Shown one piece after another: positions 52,769 through 60,087 of a stretch of DNA of 64,000 bases (the first letter of the stretch is position 1; each line of letters opens with the position of its first letter). The notes below the pieces were generated by a model. The model saw only the letters and a list, made by a program, of their open reading frames with translations, had not been told where the DNA came from and searched no databases. The position numbers were made by a program, and so were the translations under genes. The stretch lies in contig JABFRR010000010.1 of assembly GCA_013141065.1 (NCBI GenBank), positions 1 through 64,000 of the forward strand, given 5' to 3'. This DNA comes from Bacteriovoracaceae bacterium. Its GTDB lineage: Bacteria; Bdellovibrionota; Bacteriovoracia; Bacteriovoracales; Bacteriovoracaceae.

Positions 52769-54097
52769 TTAATTCTCTTGGTTTGGTTTAATTTCTAAAA
52801 TTGCCGTGATTGTCTTAAAATTATTTTGGGAGCTTTTTGATTTAAATAATTCTCCCAAAAGAGGGATTTTGTTTAAAAAAGGTAATTGATTAGTCCCTAA
52901 TGCTTCAGTTTTTAATGACATCTGAAATAAAACAATGGGCTTATGAAGTTCCACAACCAAAGAAGATTTTCCCTTACTCCCACTGATACTTCCATTTTCA
53001 TCACTCGAGGGTTTGGTTAATTCGGCTTCATAAAATGCTTGAATTTTATCACCTAGATTTTCAATATTGAGCTTAATTTTTAATCCAGCAAACTGCCATT
53101 TTGTGTCAGAAATATTTCCTTCTTTGTTAAATGACTGGAAAGGAACTTCAGCTCCGACTTGAAATTCTGCAGGCAGCATTGAGCGTATGATTCCTTGTGG
53201 TTGTGCTAAAGTGCTAATGGAAACTTTTCTTTGATTAAGTAAAATGGTGTTTTTTTCTATAATTTTATTAATTGGTAAACTCAATATCTCGCCAATTGAT
53301 GTACTTAACTCTTCAAGACCAAGCTTGAGTTCTTCTCCATCAAGCTGTTCGAGCTGGACGAGTTTAATTCGAAACCAATAGTTCTGTGCTTTTTTTTGTG
53401 CCGACATTTCAACAAATACGACAGCGTATTCATCTTCTAGACTTAGTTTAAGACCTTCACTGATTTTCTCATTAGCTGGATAAAAACATTTTAAATGTGG
53501 CCCTTCCATTGAACAAGTCGTTAGGTCTTTGTAGTCACTTAAAAGTTGTAAGTACACTTCGGCCATGAGTTTTTTTTTCAAATTGAGATCTACCGAAGTT
53601 TCGTCGATTAAGACATCTGTGTGTTTTTTATTGAGTTTTTTAAAAGTCGAGTACTGGAATTTAGTTTTCAAAACACCTTTGACTCTAATATGAGGCAAGC
53701 TCATTTCGACTTCGAGTCCTAAGCTTCTAACGGATTGCGAAAGTTGAAGTATTTTTGATTCTTGCATTTTGGTGATGACAAAAATTTGTTTGAGCTGAGG
53801 ACTACTTTCCCCTGATTTCCAAAGCACGATTTCGCTGTTACCTATTTTGGCACCGCGTATCATTAATGTTTTGTTTTTTTCGTTGAATTTATAGCTCAGG
53901 ACCTCTTTATTCCCCACGCTGAACTTCAAAAGGGGTGATACTGGAAGGATGAGAGTTTCGCCTTTGCCGATAACAATGTCTTCGGCCGCACTTGTTTGGG
54001 CTCCCAAAATTAGTATGAGGGGGAGAAAAATAAAGAATCCTTTGACACATGGGCTGAAAATCGGTAAAAAAAAGGGCTTAAAAGACTTAAGCGTCAA
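52769..54097 (-). CDS. cpaC: Tad secretin (CpaC/RcpA-like); start uncertain
   Basis: This outer-membrane secretin forms the pore for the pilus. It has a signal peptide (FFIFLPLILILGAQTSA), an N-terminal pilus-assembly domain (IGKGETLILPVSPLLKF through MIRGAKIGNSEIVLW), and a C-terminal secretin domain with VGAEVPF and the end motif NKIPLLGELF. The frame stays open to an ATG at 54379, but those extra 94 residues are antisense to a convincing small gene and look like Phe/Leu-rich read-through. A TTG at 54097 is the nearest usable start, without an obvious ribosome-binding site. Confidence 0.85.
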   Translation of the reverse strand: MTLKSFKPFFLPIFSPCVKGFFIFLPLILILGAQTSAAEDIVIGKGETLILPVSPLLKFSVGNKEVLSYKFNEKNKTLMIRGAKIGNSEIVLWKSGESSPQLKQIFVITKMQESKILQLSQSVRSLGLEVEMSLPHIRVKGVLKTKFQYSTFKKLNKKHTDVLIDETSVDLNLKKKLMAEVYLQLLSDYKDLTTCSMEGPHLKCFYPANEKISEGLKLSLEDEYAVVFVEMSAQKKAQNYWFRIKLVQLEQLDGEELKLGLEELSTSIGEILSLPINKIIEKNTILLNQRKVSISTLAQPQGIIRSMLPAEFQVGAEVPFQSFNKEGNISDTKWQFAGLKIKLNIENLGDKIQAFYEAELTKPSSDENGSISGSKGKSSLVVELHKPIVLFQMSLKTEALGTNQLPFLNKIPLLGELFKSKSSQNNFKTITAILEIKPNQEN

Positions 54098-54139
54098 TAA
54101 AGAAAAAATATTAGTGTTGATCCCGCTATCAAAGATGCG

Positions 54140-54168
54140 GTTATAGAGGAGTTTTCCGATGGTTTCAA
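54140..54168 (-). promoter_or_regulatory. Possible minus-strand promoter for the secretin
   Basis: TTGAAA, a 17-bp spacer and TATAAC on the minus strand fit the vegetative consensus and would start RNA near 54133, just upstream of the TTG start at 54097. The site overlaps the start codon of the small plus-strand gene. Confidence 0.4.
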
Positions 54169-54314
54169 GAACATGTGTCACAACGAATAGAAGATTAAGA
54201 AAAGCAAAAAATGCTGGAGCTAAAAGAAAAGCTGAAAATAAAAACAAAGGAACAACGCCTAAGTTTGCAATCCATCTAGATGCAGCTCCTAAAGCAGCAG
54301 CAAAAGCCAAATAA
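54159..54314 (+). CDS. Small Lys/Arg/Ala-rich basic protein antisense to the secretin frame
   Basis: The 51-residue protein starts MVSRTCVTTNRRLRKAKNAG and continues Lys/Ala-rich to PKAAAKAK. AGAGGAG lies eight bases before the ATG, and a strong terminator follows the stop by 11 bases, so the unit is complete: ribosome-binding site, frame and terminator. Its composition suggests binding to RNA, DNA or the ribosome. I recognise no family with confidence. It lies inside the Tad locus on the opposite strand and would be missed if the secretin were extended to its first ATG. Confidence 0.7.
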   Translation: MVSRTCVTTNRRLRKAKNAGAKRKAENKNKGTTPKFAIHLDAAPKAAAKAK

Positions 54315-54325
54315 ATAAAGTTAAT

Positions 54326-54354
54326 GCCGAGGCTTAGTCCTCGGCTTTTTTTTT
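54326..54354 (+). terminator. Intrinsic terminator of the small basic gene
   Basis: GCCGAGG and CCTCGGC form a perfect 7-bp GC-rich stem with a 6-nt loop, followed by nine T on the plus strand. The T run is one-sided, so it serves a plus-strand transcript. Confidence 0.88.
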
Positions 54355-54356
54355 GT

Positions 54357-54680
54357 CTAAATTTCATCTTGCCCCTCACTTTCTAAAAAGACACTTAACA
54401 TTTTTTCTAAAACTTTTTGTTCATATTTTAAAACGTCGATATCACCATTTCTTTTAATACATAAATGTAAAATTGCATCACTTCCTTTGGTACATTGGTC
54501 TTTGTGTAAATTGTAAGTAATAAGTTTTTGTGGAAGTTGGTATTTTCGATTCAAAATACTAATGAGTGTTTTACCGTGAACGGGATCGGCAAGATTATCG
54601 ATAAGGATAATTTCACGTGCATAAAGGCCATAGCTATAAAGAGAATAGGTGAAGACAGTCCATTTAATAATCCACTTCAT
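54357..54680 (-). CDS. Small exported protein of the Tad locus
   Basis: The frame can be opened at 54752, but the ATG at 54680 has AAGGA nine bases upstream and gives a signal-peptide-like start (MKWIIKWTVFTYSLYSYGLYA) and a 107-residue product. The mature part has two cysteines (DQCTKG and LHLCIKR). I recognise no family. It overlaps the CpaB-like gene by 17 bp and lies before the secretin, so it is probably a pilus accessory protein, possibly periplasmic. Confidence 0.6.
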   Translation of the reverse strand: MKWIIKWTVFTYSLYSYGLYAREIILIDNLADPVHGKTLISILNRKYQLPQKLITYNLHKDQCTKGSDAILHLCIKRNGDIDVLKYEQKVLEKMLSVFLESEGQDEI

Positions 54681-55176
54681 AGAGAGATCCTTTTGTTTTT
54701 TTAACCAAGCTTTTTGTCTTGGACAGTTCATTTTTTGGAACATAGGGAACAACTAACACTCCCCCCTCTCTGAGTTCCTTAAAATTAATAATGTCTTCGC
54801 TTTTTATTTCAAATTTGAAATGGCGAAGGCCAGATTCACTCTTTATAAATTCTTTAATCAATGCTTTTTGCGCCAAGAGCTTATTATCTGGTGAATAAAT
54901 ATCGACCAATGTATGAGTCTGACTTGATGAAACTGGAGTTTCTTCAATGAGAAGTGAGCTGACTGGAACGACTAAATATTGATGACCTTTTTGGCTGGCT
55001 TTTTGAGGAGCTATGAGCTCCTTAGACTTGTCAGATGAGTCCATGAATGAAAAGCATAAGAGAGCGACAAATAAATTGCTTAATAAGACAACCATAATAA
55101 ACTTAAATTTTTCTTTTGATTGTGTGCTTAGATTTTTTTTTATTTCATCTTGAAGCGTTGAGATGGTTCCATTCAT
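54664..55176 (-). CDS. CpaB/RcpC-like pilus assembly protein
   Basis: The 170-residue protein has one N-terminal membrane helix (26-45) and a periplasmic part with HQYLVVPVSSLLIEE and KELREGGVLVVPYVP, reminiscent of the SAF-like domains of CpaB/RcpC, which guide the pilus near the secretin. The match is weak and rests partly on position between pilin genes and secretin. CAGGAG nine bases upstream supports the ATG. Confidence 0.55.
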   Translation of the reverse strand: MNGTISTLQDEIKKNLSTQSKEKFKFIMVVLLSNLFVALLCFSFMDSSDKSKELIAPQKASQKGHQYLVVPVSSLLIEETPVSSSQTHTLVDIYSPDNKLLAQKALIKEFIKSESGLRHFKFEIKSEDIINFKELREGGVLVVPYVPKNELSKTKSLVKKTKGSLYEVDY

Positions 55177-55429
55177 AAATAAACTCCTGATTAATTTTTT
55201 GATGTTCTGTTTTATAAATTTTGTGAATTGAAAAATATCCTACAAAAATTGTTAGGATGATCGAGATCCAGATAAGCATTTCAATGCTGATAAACCCGGC
55301 ATTGGTATTTCTTCGGTTGAAATCTTTAACTCTGATGAAAAAGTTGACTGTAGGGTGAAGTTTGTTTGTAAGCAAAAAGCATTTTTTAGACGTATACCTT
55401 TCGGGGATTTTATAATTGTTGTGTGCCAT
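55145..55429 (-). CDS. Pseudopilin-like small protein (TadE-like)
   Basis: The useful part is NAGFISIEMLIWISIILTIF, which has Gly before a hydrophobic segment with Glu at position 5, as in prepilin-peptidase substrates such as TadE. The 94-residue frame as opened at 55429 overlaps the preceding gene by 178 bp, which is unusually long; the first 45 residues do not look coding. A later non-ATG start (for example TTG at 55375) is possible. It overlaps the CpaB-like gene by 32 bp. Confidence 0.5.
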   Translation of the reverse strand: MAHNNYKIPERYTSKKCFLLTNKLHPTVNFFIRVKDFNRRNTNAGFISIEMLIWISIILTIFVGYFSIHKIYKTEHQKINQEFIYEWNHLNASR

Positions 55430-56013
55430 TGATTTTTTCCAATGATTAATGTTTCATCCATTTGTGTTTTCAAAGTTATAATTTTATTTGTTTGATAGGG
55501 TAAATTTCGTAGATGACTTGCTCCCATTTCGGGAGATGAACAGTATTTATTTCGACTTAAGACTTTTAAGTAATAGAGATGTCTTGTTTGTCTCGCTATT
55601 TTAGCAGATTCTATCGCCATTTTGACTTGAGCTGTATTAATTCCAGCTGCATATGAAACAAACAATGTTCGAAAAAGCCAATTAAGTTTTGTCATGGCCT
55701 TTATGTATTTGGCCGTTTCGCCATTTAAGTAGCTCATGCACAGATAACTTTCTTTTCTAAATTTTGCTTCTTTTAATTCAATAGAATTTTTTTGTAAGAA
55801 AAAAAGGAATAGAGCAGAAATCATAACTGTTAAAGCAGCTGCTAAAATAGTGATGTTACCTTTTTGACTATTCTTTTTATGAAGTGCGCGTGTTTTTGAA
55901 ATAAAGTCTTCACGTTGTTTTTTAAGATTTTTATCTAAGTCCAAATAAGCGTCGGTCACTTTAATGACCGACGTTATCAGGAGGCTAATGGAGATTATGT
56001 AGGGGATGATCAT
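55252..56013 (-). CDS. TadG/TadE-like pilus protein
   Basis: The 253-residue protein has a first hydrophobic segment at the N-terminus and then KKNSQKGNITILAAALTVMI, the Gly-hydrophobic pattern of TadG/TadE-type proteins with a helix of about 20 residues. The rest is periplasmic with four cysteines. It starts three bases after the Flp pilin gene ends. The C-terminal 59 residues overlap the next frame. Confidence 0.6.
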   Translation of the reverse strand: MIIPYIISISLLITSVIKVTDAYLDLDKNLKKQREDFISKTRALHKKNSQKGNITILAAALTVMISALFLFFLQKNSIELKEAKFRKESYLCMSYLNGETAKYIKAMTKLNWLFRTLFVSYAAGINTAQVKMAIESAKIARQTRHLYYLKVLSRNKYCSSPEMGASHLRNLPYQTNKIITLKTQMDETLIIGKNQWHTTIIKSPKGIRLKNAFCLQTNFTLQSTFSSELKISTEEIPMPGLSALKCLSGSRSS

Positions 56014-56016
56014 AAA

Positions 56017-56199
56017 CTAAGTATTTTTAATGTTTTTAACGATTGAGGATTTCATGTCTTCAACTCGCTCTTTTATGACATCACCAAAGCCTTTAACTGC
56101 TGTAATGCAAACAATGCCAACCAGACTGGAAATAATGACGTACTCCATTACACCCTGGCCTTTTTGATTTTTTAAAATTTTTGATAATGATTTTTTCAT
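56017..56199 (-). CDS. flp: Flp-type major pilin
   Basis: The 60-residue prepilin starts MKKSLSKILKNQKGQGVMEY; prepilin peptidase should cut KG/QGVMEY with Glu at +5 followed by Tyr, the Flp hallmark, and a hydrophobic helix follows. An ATG with AGGAGG immediately upstream (56199) is chosen over the open frame to 56262, because that extension covers the sigma-54 promoter. It heads the Tad locus. Confidence 0.92.
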   Translation of the reverse strand: MKKSLSKILKNQKGQGVMEYVIISSLVGIVCITAVKGFGDVIKERVEDMKSSIVKNIKNT

Positions 56200-56221
56200 A
56201 GAACCTCCTGTCGGGGCATTT

Positions 56222-56238
56222 TGCAGAGTGTGTGCCAA
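56222..56238 (-). promoter_or_regulatory. Sigma-54 promoter of the Flp pilin
   Basis: On the minus strand TTGGCACACACTCTGCA matches TGGCAC-N5-TTGC with GG and GC exactly 12 bp apart. The predicted start site near 56211 gives a short leader that still includes AGGAGG. Many pilin genes depend on sigma-54. Confidence 0.7.
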
Positions 56239-56346
56239 TGAAAAGTCTTTATTTCTGGTCAAAATCTAGGTCAAAAAGGTTAAAAGTTTGGACCGAGGTA
56301 AAAAAAGTCCATTGCAAGCCTTCGAGATCGCGTTTAAAATTCCTTT

Positions 56347-56964
56347 ATGGATTCAAAAACAAAATTGTATGTCTTTGCAAAAAAAGAAGTTGCACTCATC
56401 TTCATTTTTATGATTTTAATAGCCGTGACCTCATTCGTCTTAGGTGTAAAAATCGGGAAAAATTACTCCATGGAAATGGCAGGAATCACCAAAGAAGACG
56501 AAAAGAAAGTGGTTGAGCTTCTTTCAACTAAAGAAGAGTCCCTTGAAGCAATTAAAGCCAATCCAGAGGCGAGTACAATTGAATCATCGGAAATTGAAAA
56601 TAAACTACAAGAAAAAATCAGTGAAGAGTTTGGAACAGGAGCTGCCACCAACACTAATCACTCTGTTCCCAATATGAGTGTCAAAGCACCTGATCAAACG
56701 CCACTAGCTAATGATGAATTAAGTGGAAAATATACTATTCAATTAGGTAGCCATAGAACTCTTAAGGAAGCAGAGTCATTTGCAGAAGCCTTTAGAGCAA
56801 GAGGTTACAACCCAATAATTAATCAAATCGAGATAAAAGGTAAGGGGACATGGTATCGTGTCAGTCTTGAGGCTTTTAATTCTCAAGAAGAAGCAAGGGC
56901 CTATGTAACAAAAGAGAAATCTTTGTTTACGGGTCAAGATTATAATATTATCAAAATGCCATAG
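56347..56964 (+). CDS. SPOR-domain membrane protein
   Basis: The 205-residue protein has one membrane helix (about 16-36), an acidic linker and a C-terminal SPOR domain (YTIQLGSHRTLKEAES, GTWYRVSLEAF). SPOR domains bind peptidoglycan stripped of stem peptides at division sites. The layout is that of FtsN/DedD-like proteins, so a role in cell division is probable. Mannose-1-phosphate guanylyltransferase follows after 7 bp. Confidence 0.88.
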   Translation: MDSKTKLYVFAKKEVALIFIFMILIAVTSFVLGVKIGKNYSMEMAGITKEDEKKVVELLSTKEESLEAIKANPEASTIESSEIENKLQEKISEEFGTGAATNTNHSVPNMSVKAPDQTPLANDELSGKYTIQLGSHRTLKEAESFAEAFRARGYNPIINQIEIKGKGTWYRVSLEAFNSQEEARAYVTKEKSLFTGQDYNIIKMP

Positions 56965-56971
56965 GTCTCTC

Positions 56972-58048
56972 ATGAAAAAATCTTACCAGCTTTACAGTCT
57001 CATCATGGCCGGTGGTAAAGGCACTCGTTTTTGGCCGGAATCGACTGCAAAAAAACCTAAACAGTATTTAAGCTTAACTGGAACTAAGAGCCTCTTGGAG
57101 GAAACTCTTTTGCGCTTTGATCGATTTATTGCAAAAGATCACCGATTTGTCGTTACAGTCAAAGAACAAGAAAAAATTTGTAAGGAATCTTCAAAAGGAA
57201 AAATTAATAAAAATGGACTCATTTTTGAGCCCACTGGCCGAAATACTGGGCCTTGTATATTAATGTCTCTAGTGACACTTTTGGAAAGAGGTATTGATCA
57301 TGACGACATTGTCGTAATTGTGCCTTCTGATCATGTAATTTTAAATAAAAAGGGCTTTCACTCAACAATTAAAAAAGCAGCTGATTTTTCATTTAAAAAT
57401 CAGCAAATTGTAACAATTGGAATTACACCTAATTTTCCTCACACAGGTTTTGGTTATATCCAAAAAGGGAAATTACTCAATGAAGAAGCTTTTAAAGTTT
57501 CTCGTTTTAAAGAAAAACCTCATTATGAATTGGCCCATGAATATGTCAAAAGTGGACAGTACCTCTGGAATGCAGGGATGTTTGTAGCTCCCATAAAGGT
57601 TTTTTTAGAAGAGTTTGCCGAACATGCACCAGAAATGTTCAGGCATTATGATGAATTAACAAAGGCAGTAAAAAAACCCACACAAATGGTGAAAGCTTAT
57701 GAAAAGCTTCCGAGTGACTCAATTGATTACGCTATTATGGAAAAATCTGATCGAATAGCGGTGATGCCGGCCAATTTTGATTGGAACGATTTGGGGTCAT
57801 GGGACGCTCTTTCAAGTGTAATTGATGAGACTCATGGAAACACTGTTGTTAAGTCTGATGGAGAGTTTTTTTTAAATTCCGCGGATAATGTTATTTTTGC
57901 ACCAGATAAGTTTGTTTCATTAATAAATCTTGATAATCACATTGTGGTAGTTAACGATAAAGTAGTACTGGTAGCCCCGGTTAAAGATGCCCAAGAAATC
58001 AAAAAAGTTGTCGAGCATCTTAAAAAAAATCGACCAGAATTAATTTAA
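56972..58048 (+). CDS. manC: Mannose-1-phosphate guanylyltransferase
   Basis: This enzyme makes GDP-mannose for surface polysaccharides. The 358-residue protein has the nucleotidyltransferase signature IMAGGKGTRFWPES, KKPKQYLSL, VPSDHVI, FKEKP and LWNAGMF, all typical. The isomerase domain of bifunctional ManC/AlgA is absent. The next small gene begins on the base after its stop. Confidence 0.93.
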   Translation: MKKSYQLYSLIMAGGKGTRFWPESTAKKPKQYLSLTGTKSLLEETLLRFDRFIAKDHRFVVTVKEQEKICKESSKGKINKNGLIFEPTGRNTGPCILMSLVTLLERGIDHDDIVVIVPSDHVILNKKGFHSTIKKAADFSFKNQQIVTIGITPNFPHTGFGYIQKGKLLNEEAFKVSRFKEKPHYELAHEYVKSGQYLWNAGMFVAPIKVFLEEFAEHAPEMFRHYDELTKAVKKPTQMVKAYEKLPSDSIDYAIMEKSDRIAVMPANFDWNDLGSWDALSSVIDETHGNTVVKSDGEFFLNSADNVIFAPDKFVSLINLDNHIVVVNDKVVLVAPVKDAQEIKKVVEHLKKNRPELI

Positions 58049-58516
58049 ATGAAAAAGGATTTAGAAAGAATTCTTTTTATTTTAAATAAAAGACACGAAA
58101 AACATTTCGATTCAGCTGCATCTGCATTCATTAAAATGGACTTGGAGATTTTGTTAGCAACAGCTTATTTTGAAAATAGACTGGTTTATAAAAAAAATGA
58201 ATCAGGTCGAGTACAGTATTTTCTCATTTTCTCTGAACAATTTCGAGGAGACTTAAACGATACATTTATTGTTTTTTCTCATGTCTACTGTACAAATAAT
58301 ATTCAGACAACTTCTGTTTGTTTAAACGAAATTAAAAAAGTTATCAAACAATCAAAAAATAGAGTCACCAAGGCATTAATCACTATTGATAGAGATCAAA
58401 CAGAGTTGATGAAGCACTTTCAAAAAAAAGGAATTTTATCGGCTGTTGAATTAGTTGGAAATGTTTTGTACGGGATTAAGAAACTCTCTCAAAAAAAGAA
58501 AAATCCCTTGCTTTGA
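58049..58516 (+). CDS. Small hypothetical protein, possibly acyltransferase-like
   Basis: The 155-residue protein starts immediately after the manC stop and so is translated from the same message. It shows alternating beta and alpha segments, and its late section (KALITIDRDQTELMKHFQKKG) resembles the end of the GNAT fold, but the acetyl-CoA loop is not visible. No firm family. Confidence 0.5.
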   Translation: MKKDLERILFILNKRHEKHFDSAASAFIKMDLEILLATAYFENRLVYKKNESGRVQYFLIFSEQFRGDLNDTFIVFSHVYCTNNIQTTSVCLNEIKKVIKQSKNRVTKALITIDRDQTELMKHFQKKGILSAVELVGNVLYGIKKLSQKKKNPLL

Positions 58517-58540
58517 TTAAAAAATCTGGAAGCAAAAGAT

Positions 58541-58960
58541 ATGAATTTTTGTATCAAAAGGGATATCGATTCTCATGTAAATGAGCCCAGTAGCCGTATG
58601 CGTGAGCGATTTAGTGCAGCAGACGCTCCATTAATGATGCGGACTTTTTATAAAGGATTAATCAGTAGAAAACAGGGTTTAAAAGCTGTAATTAAAGAAT
58701 CTAATAAAGAAGTGATTGTAGGAATGATTGGATATTTTGTTGATAAAAAAAGAAGCACCGGAATGATTGCTGCGATCTACGTTGATCGGTCTTACCAAAA
58801 AATGGGAATTAGTTCATTTCTTTATTTATCAATATTAAAAAAATTTAAGCTTATGCGACTCAAACATTATGTAGGCTGTTCAACGACCATTGGTGTATTG
58901 AAACTGGCCAAATCCATGGGACGAAAAGAAGTAAGCCGATTATGGATTTATAAACCATAA
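58541..58960 (+). CDS. GNAT-like N-acyltransferase
   Basis: The 139-residue protein has a late GNAT pattern: IAAIYVDRSYQKMGISSFLY corresponds to the acetyl-CoA-binding motif (V-x-x-x-Q-x-x-G-I/x-S/x-x-x-L). The pyrophosphate loop is a variant. The substrate is unknown. It follows the preceding small protein in the same operon. Confidence 0.65.
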   Translation: MNFCIKRDIDSHVNEPSSRMRERFSAADAPLMMRTFYKGLISRKQGLKAVIKESNKEVIVGMIGYFVDKKRSTGMIAAIYVDRSYQKMGISSFLYLSILKKFKLMRLKHYVGCSTTIGVLKLAKSMGRKEVSRLWIYKP

Positions 58961-59046
58961 AAAGCAAACAATAGTTGACTAGAGTACTTTTAACCCGGCA
59001 AAGTTAGCCGCCTCATGATCTTCAACATATGAATAATTTTATTAAG

Positions 59047-59079
59047 TTATTATGTTAAAATGATTTATTTTAATAATAA
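59047..59079. repeat. AT-rich bulged inverted repeat upstream of the beta-barrel gene
   Basis: TTATTA, a TG bulge and TTAAAAT pair with ATTTTAA and TAATAA around GATTT. It lies in a 206-bp gap with no other gene and might be an operator; base composition alone could also produce it. Confidence 0.3.
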
Positions 59080-59166
59080 ATAATTTTCACTTATAAATAG
59101 CTTAATATGTCATAATTGCTAAGAGCTTTTGATAAAAACTTTTGCACAATAAATTTAGGATGAATA

Positions 59167-60087
59167 ATGAACTTTAGGATTTCTTTTTTACTAGCGGCTT
59201 TGTGCTTTTTTAAAATTGATTCAGTTGAAGCTTTAGATGTACAAGATTACAGGTTCACGAATAGTTATCGTTATTCAATTCTAGAAGATACGAGCTCAGA
59301 GCGCTTCAAAGGAAAAAATACTTTCACCGCTAGTTTTGCTCACGTTAGTTCTCCTTTTTATCTCATTAATACGGTTAACAATACACTCTATCAAGAAATT
59401 GTTAAAAGTTATGACATGATAACTCTTGGAGGGTCTTATCGCTATAACCCCAAATTACAATTTATGGTTGATACTGCAGTCATCAAAGCAAAAATATTAA
59501 ACGAAGAGGAAACGGCCATTGGTGACACTCACTTAAAAGCAAAATATTTAGTTTTTGGAAATAAAAGACATGCTTTTTCTTTTATACCAGAATTGGTTTT
59601 GTCTACTGGAAGTGAAATTGCTTTTACAACAAGATCTGGATTAGGACTCGTGCTTCGCGGTACGTATGAACATCATATTGGTAGACTCCATTTCCTGGGT
59701 TCTCTTGGATACGATAGCGGAAGTCAAAACACTTTTTATAATATTGATAACACTCAATTAATTCTGACAGAACTAGGTTTTTCATTAGATATAATAAAGA
59801 ATTGGAATGTAAATTTTGAAATGACGAGTACGTATAATCTCAATACACTTGCAAACCAATCTAAAAGAGAAGGGGATTACTATATTACTGTTAAGAATCG
59901 TACATCTTTAGATTTTTCCACTTATGCAGGTCTTGGTATCGCCAGTCTGTCAGCACCAGATAAAATGAATAAGACCTTTTTTTTAGGGCTTAAATATAAT
60001 TTTGATAATTTTAAAATGGCAGAAAAATCACGAGTTGAATCAGAAACGAGTGAAGTTGATTTAAATTTAAATTCCAGTCAATTATGA
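59167..60087 (+). CDS. Outer-membrane beta-barrel-like protein
   Basis: The 306-residue protein has a signal peptide (FLLAALCFFKIDSVEA) and a mature part of repeated short amphipathic strands with aromatic ends (GGSYRYNPKLQFM, FLGSLGYDSGSQ, FFLGLKYNF), typical of a small outer-membrane barrel. The C-terminal tail is polar and Ser/Asn-rich. I recognise no specific family. Its stop overlaps the next start (ATGA), the first of three coupled genes. Confidence 0.6.
   Translation: MNFRISFLLAALCFFKIDSVEALDVQDYRFTNSYRYSILEDTSSERFKGKNTFTASFAHVSSPFYLINTVNNTLYQEIVKSYDMITLGGSYRYNPKLQFMVDTAVIKAKILNEEETAIGDTHLKAKYLVFGNKRHAFSFIPELVLSTGSEIAFTTRSGLGLVLRGTYEHHIGRLHFLGSLGYDSGSQNTFYNIDNTQLILTELGFSLDIIKNWNVNFEMTSTYNLNTLANQSKREGDYYITVKNRTSLDFSTYAGLGIASLSAPDKMNKTFFLGLKYNFDNFKMAEKSRVESETSEVDLNLNSSQL

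Noticed and set aside
53949-54146. 65-codon plus-strand frame opposite the secretin signal peptide
   Set aside because: It mirrors real coding sequence on the minus strand and lacks a terminator or family likeness; the better plus-strand gene starts at 54159.
54098-54379. 94-residue N-terminal extension of the secretin frame
   Set aside because: It is Phe/Leu-rich, precedes a complete signal peptide, and is antisense to a small gene with its own ribosome-binding site and terminator.
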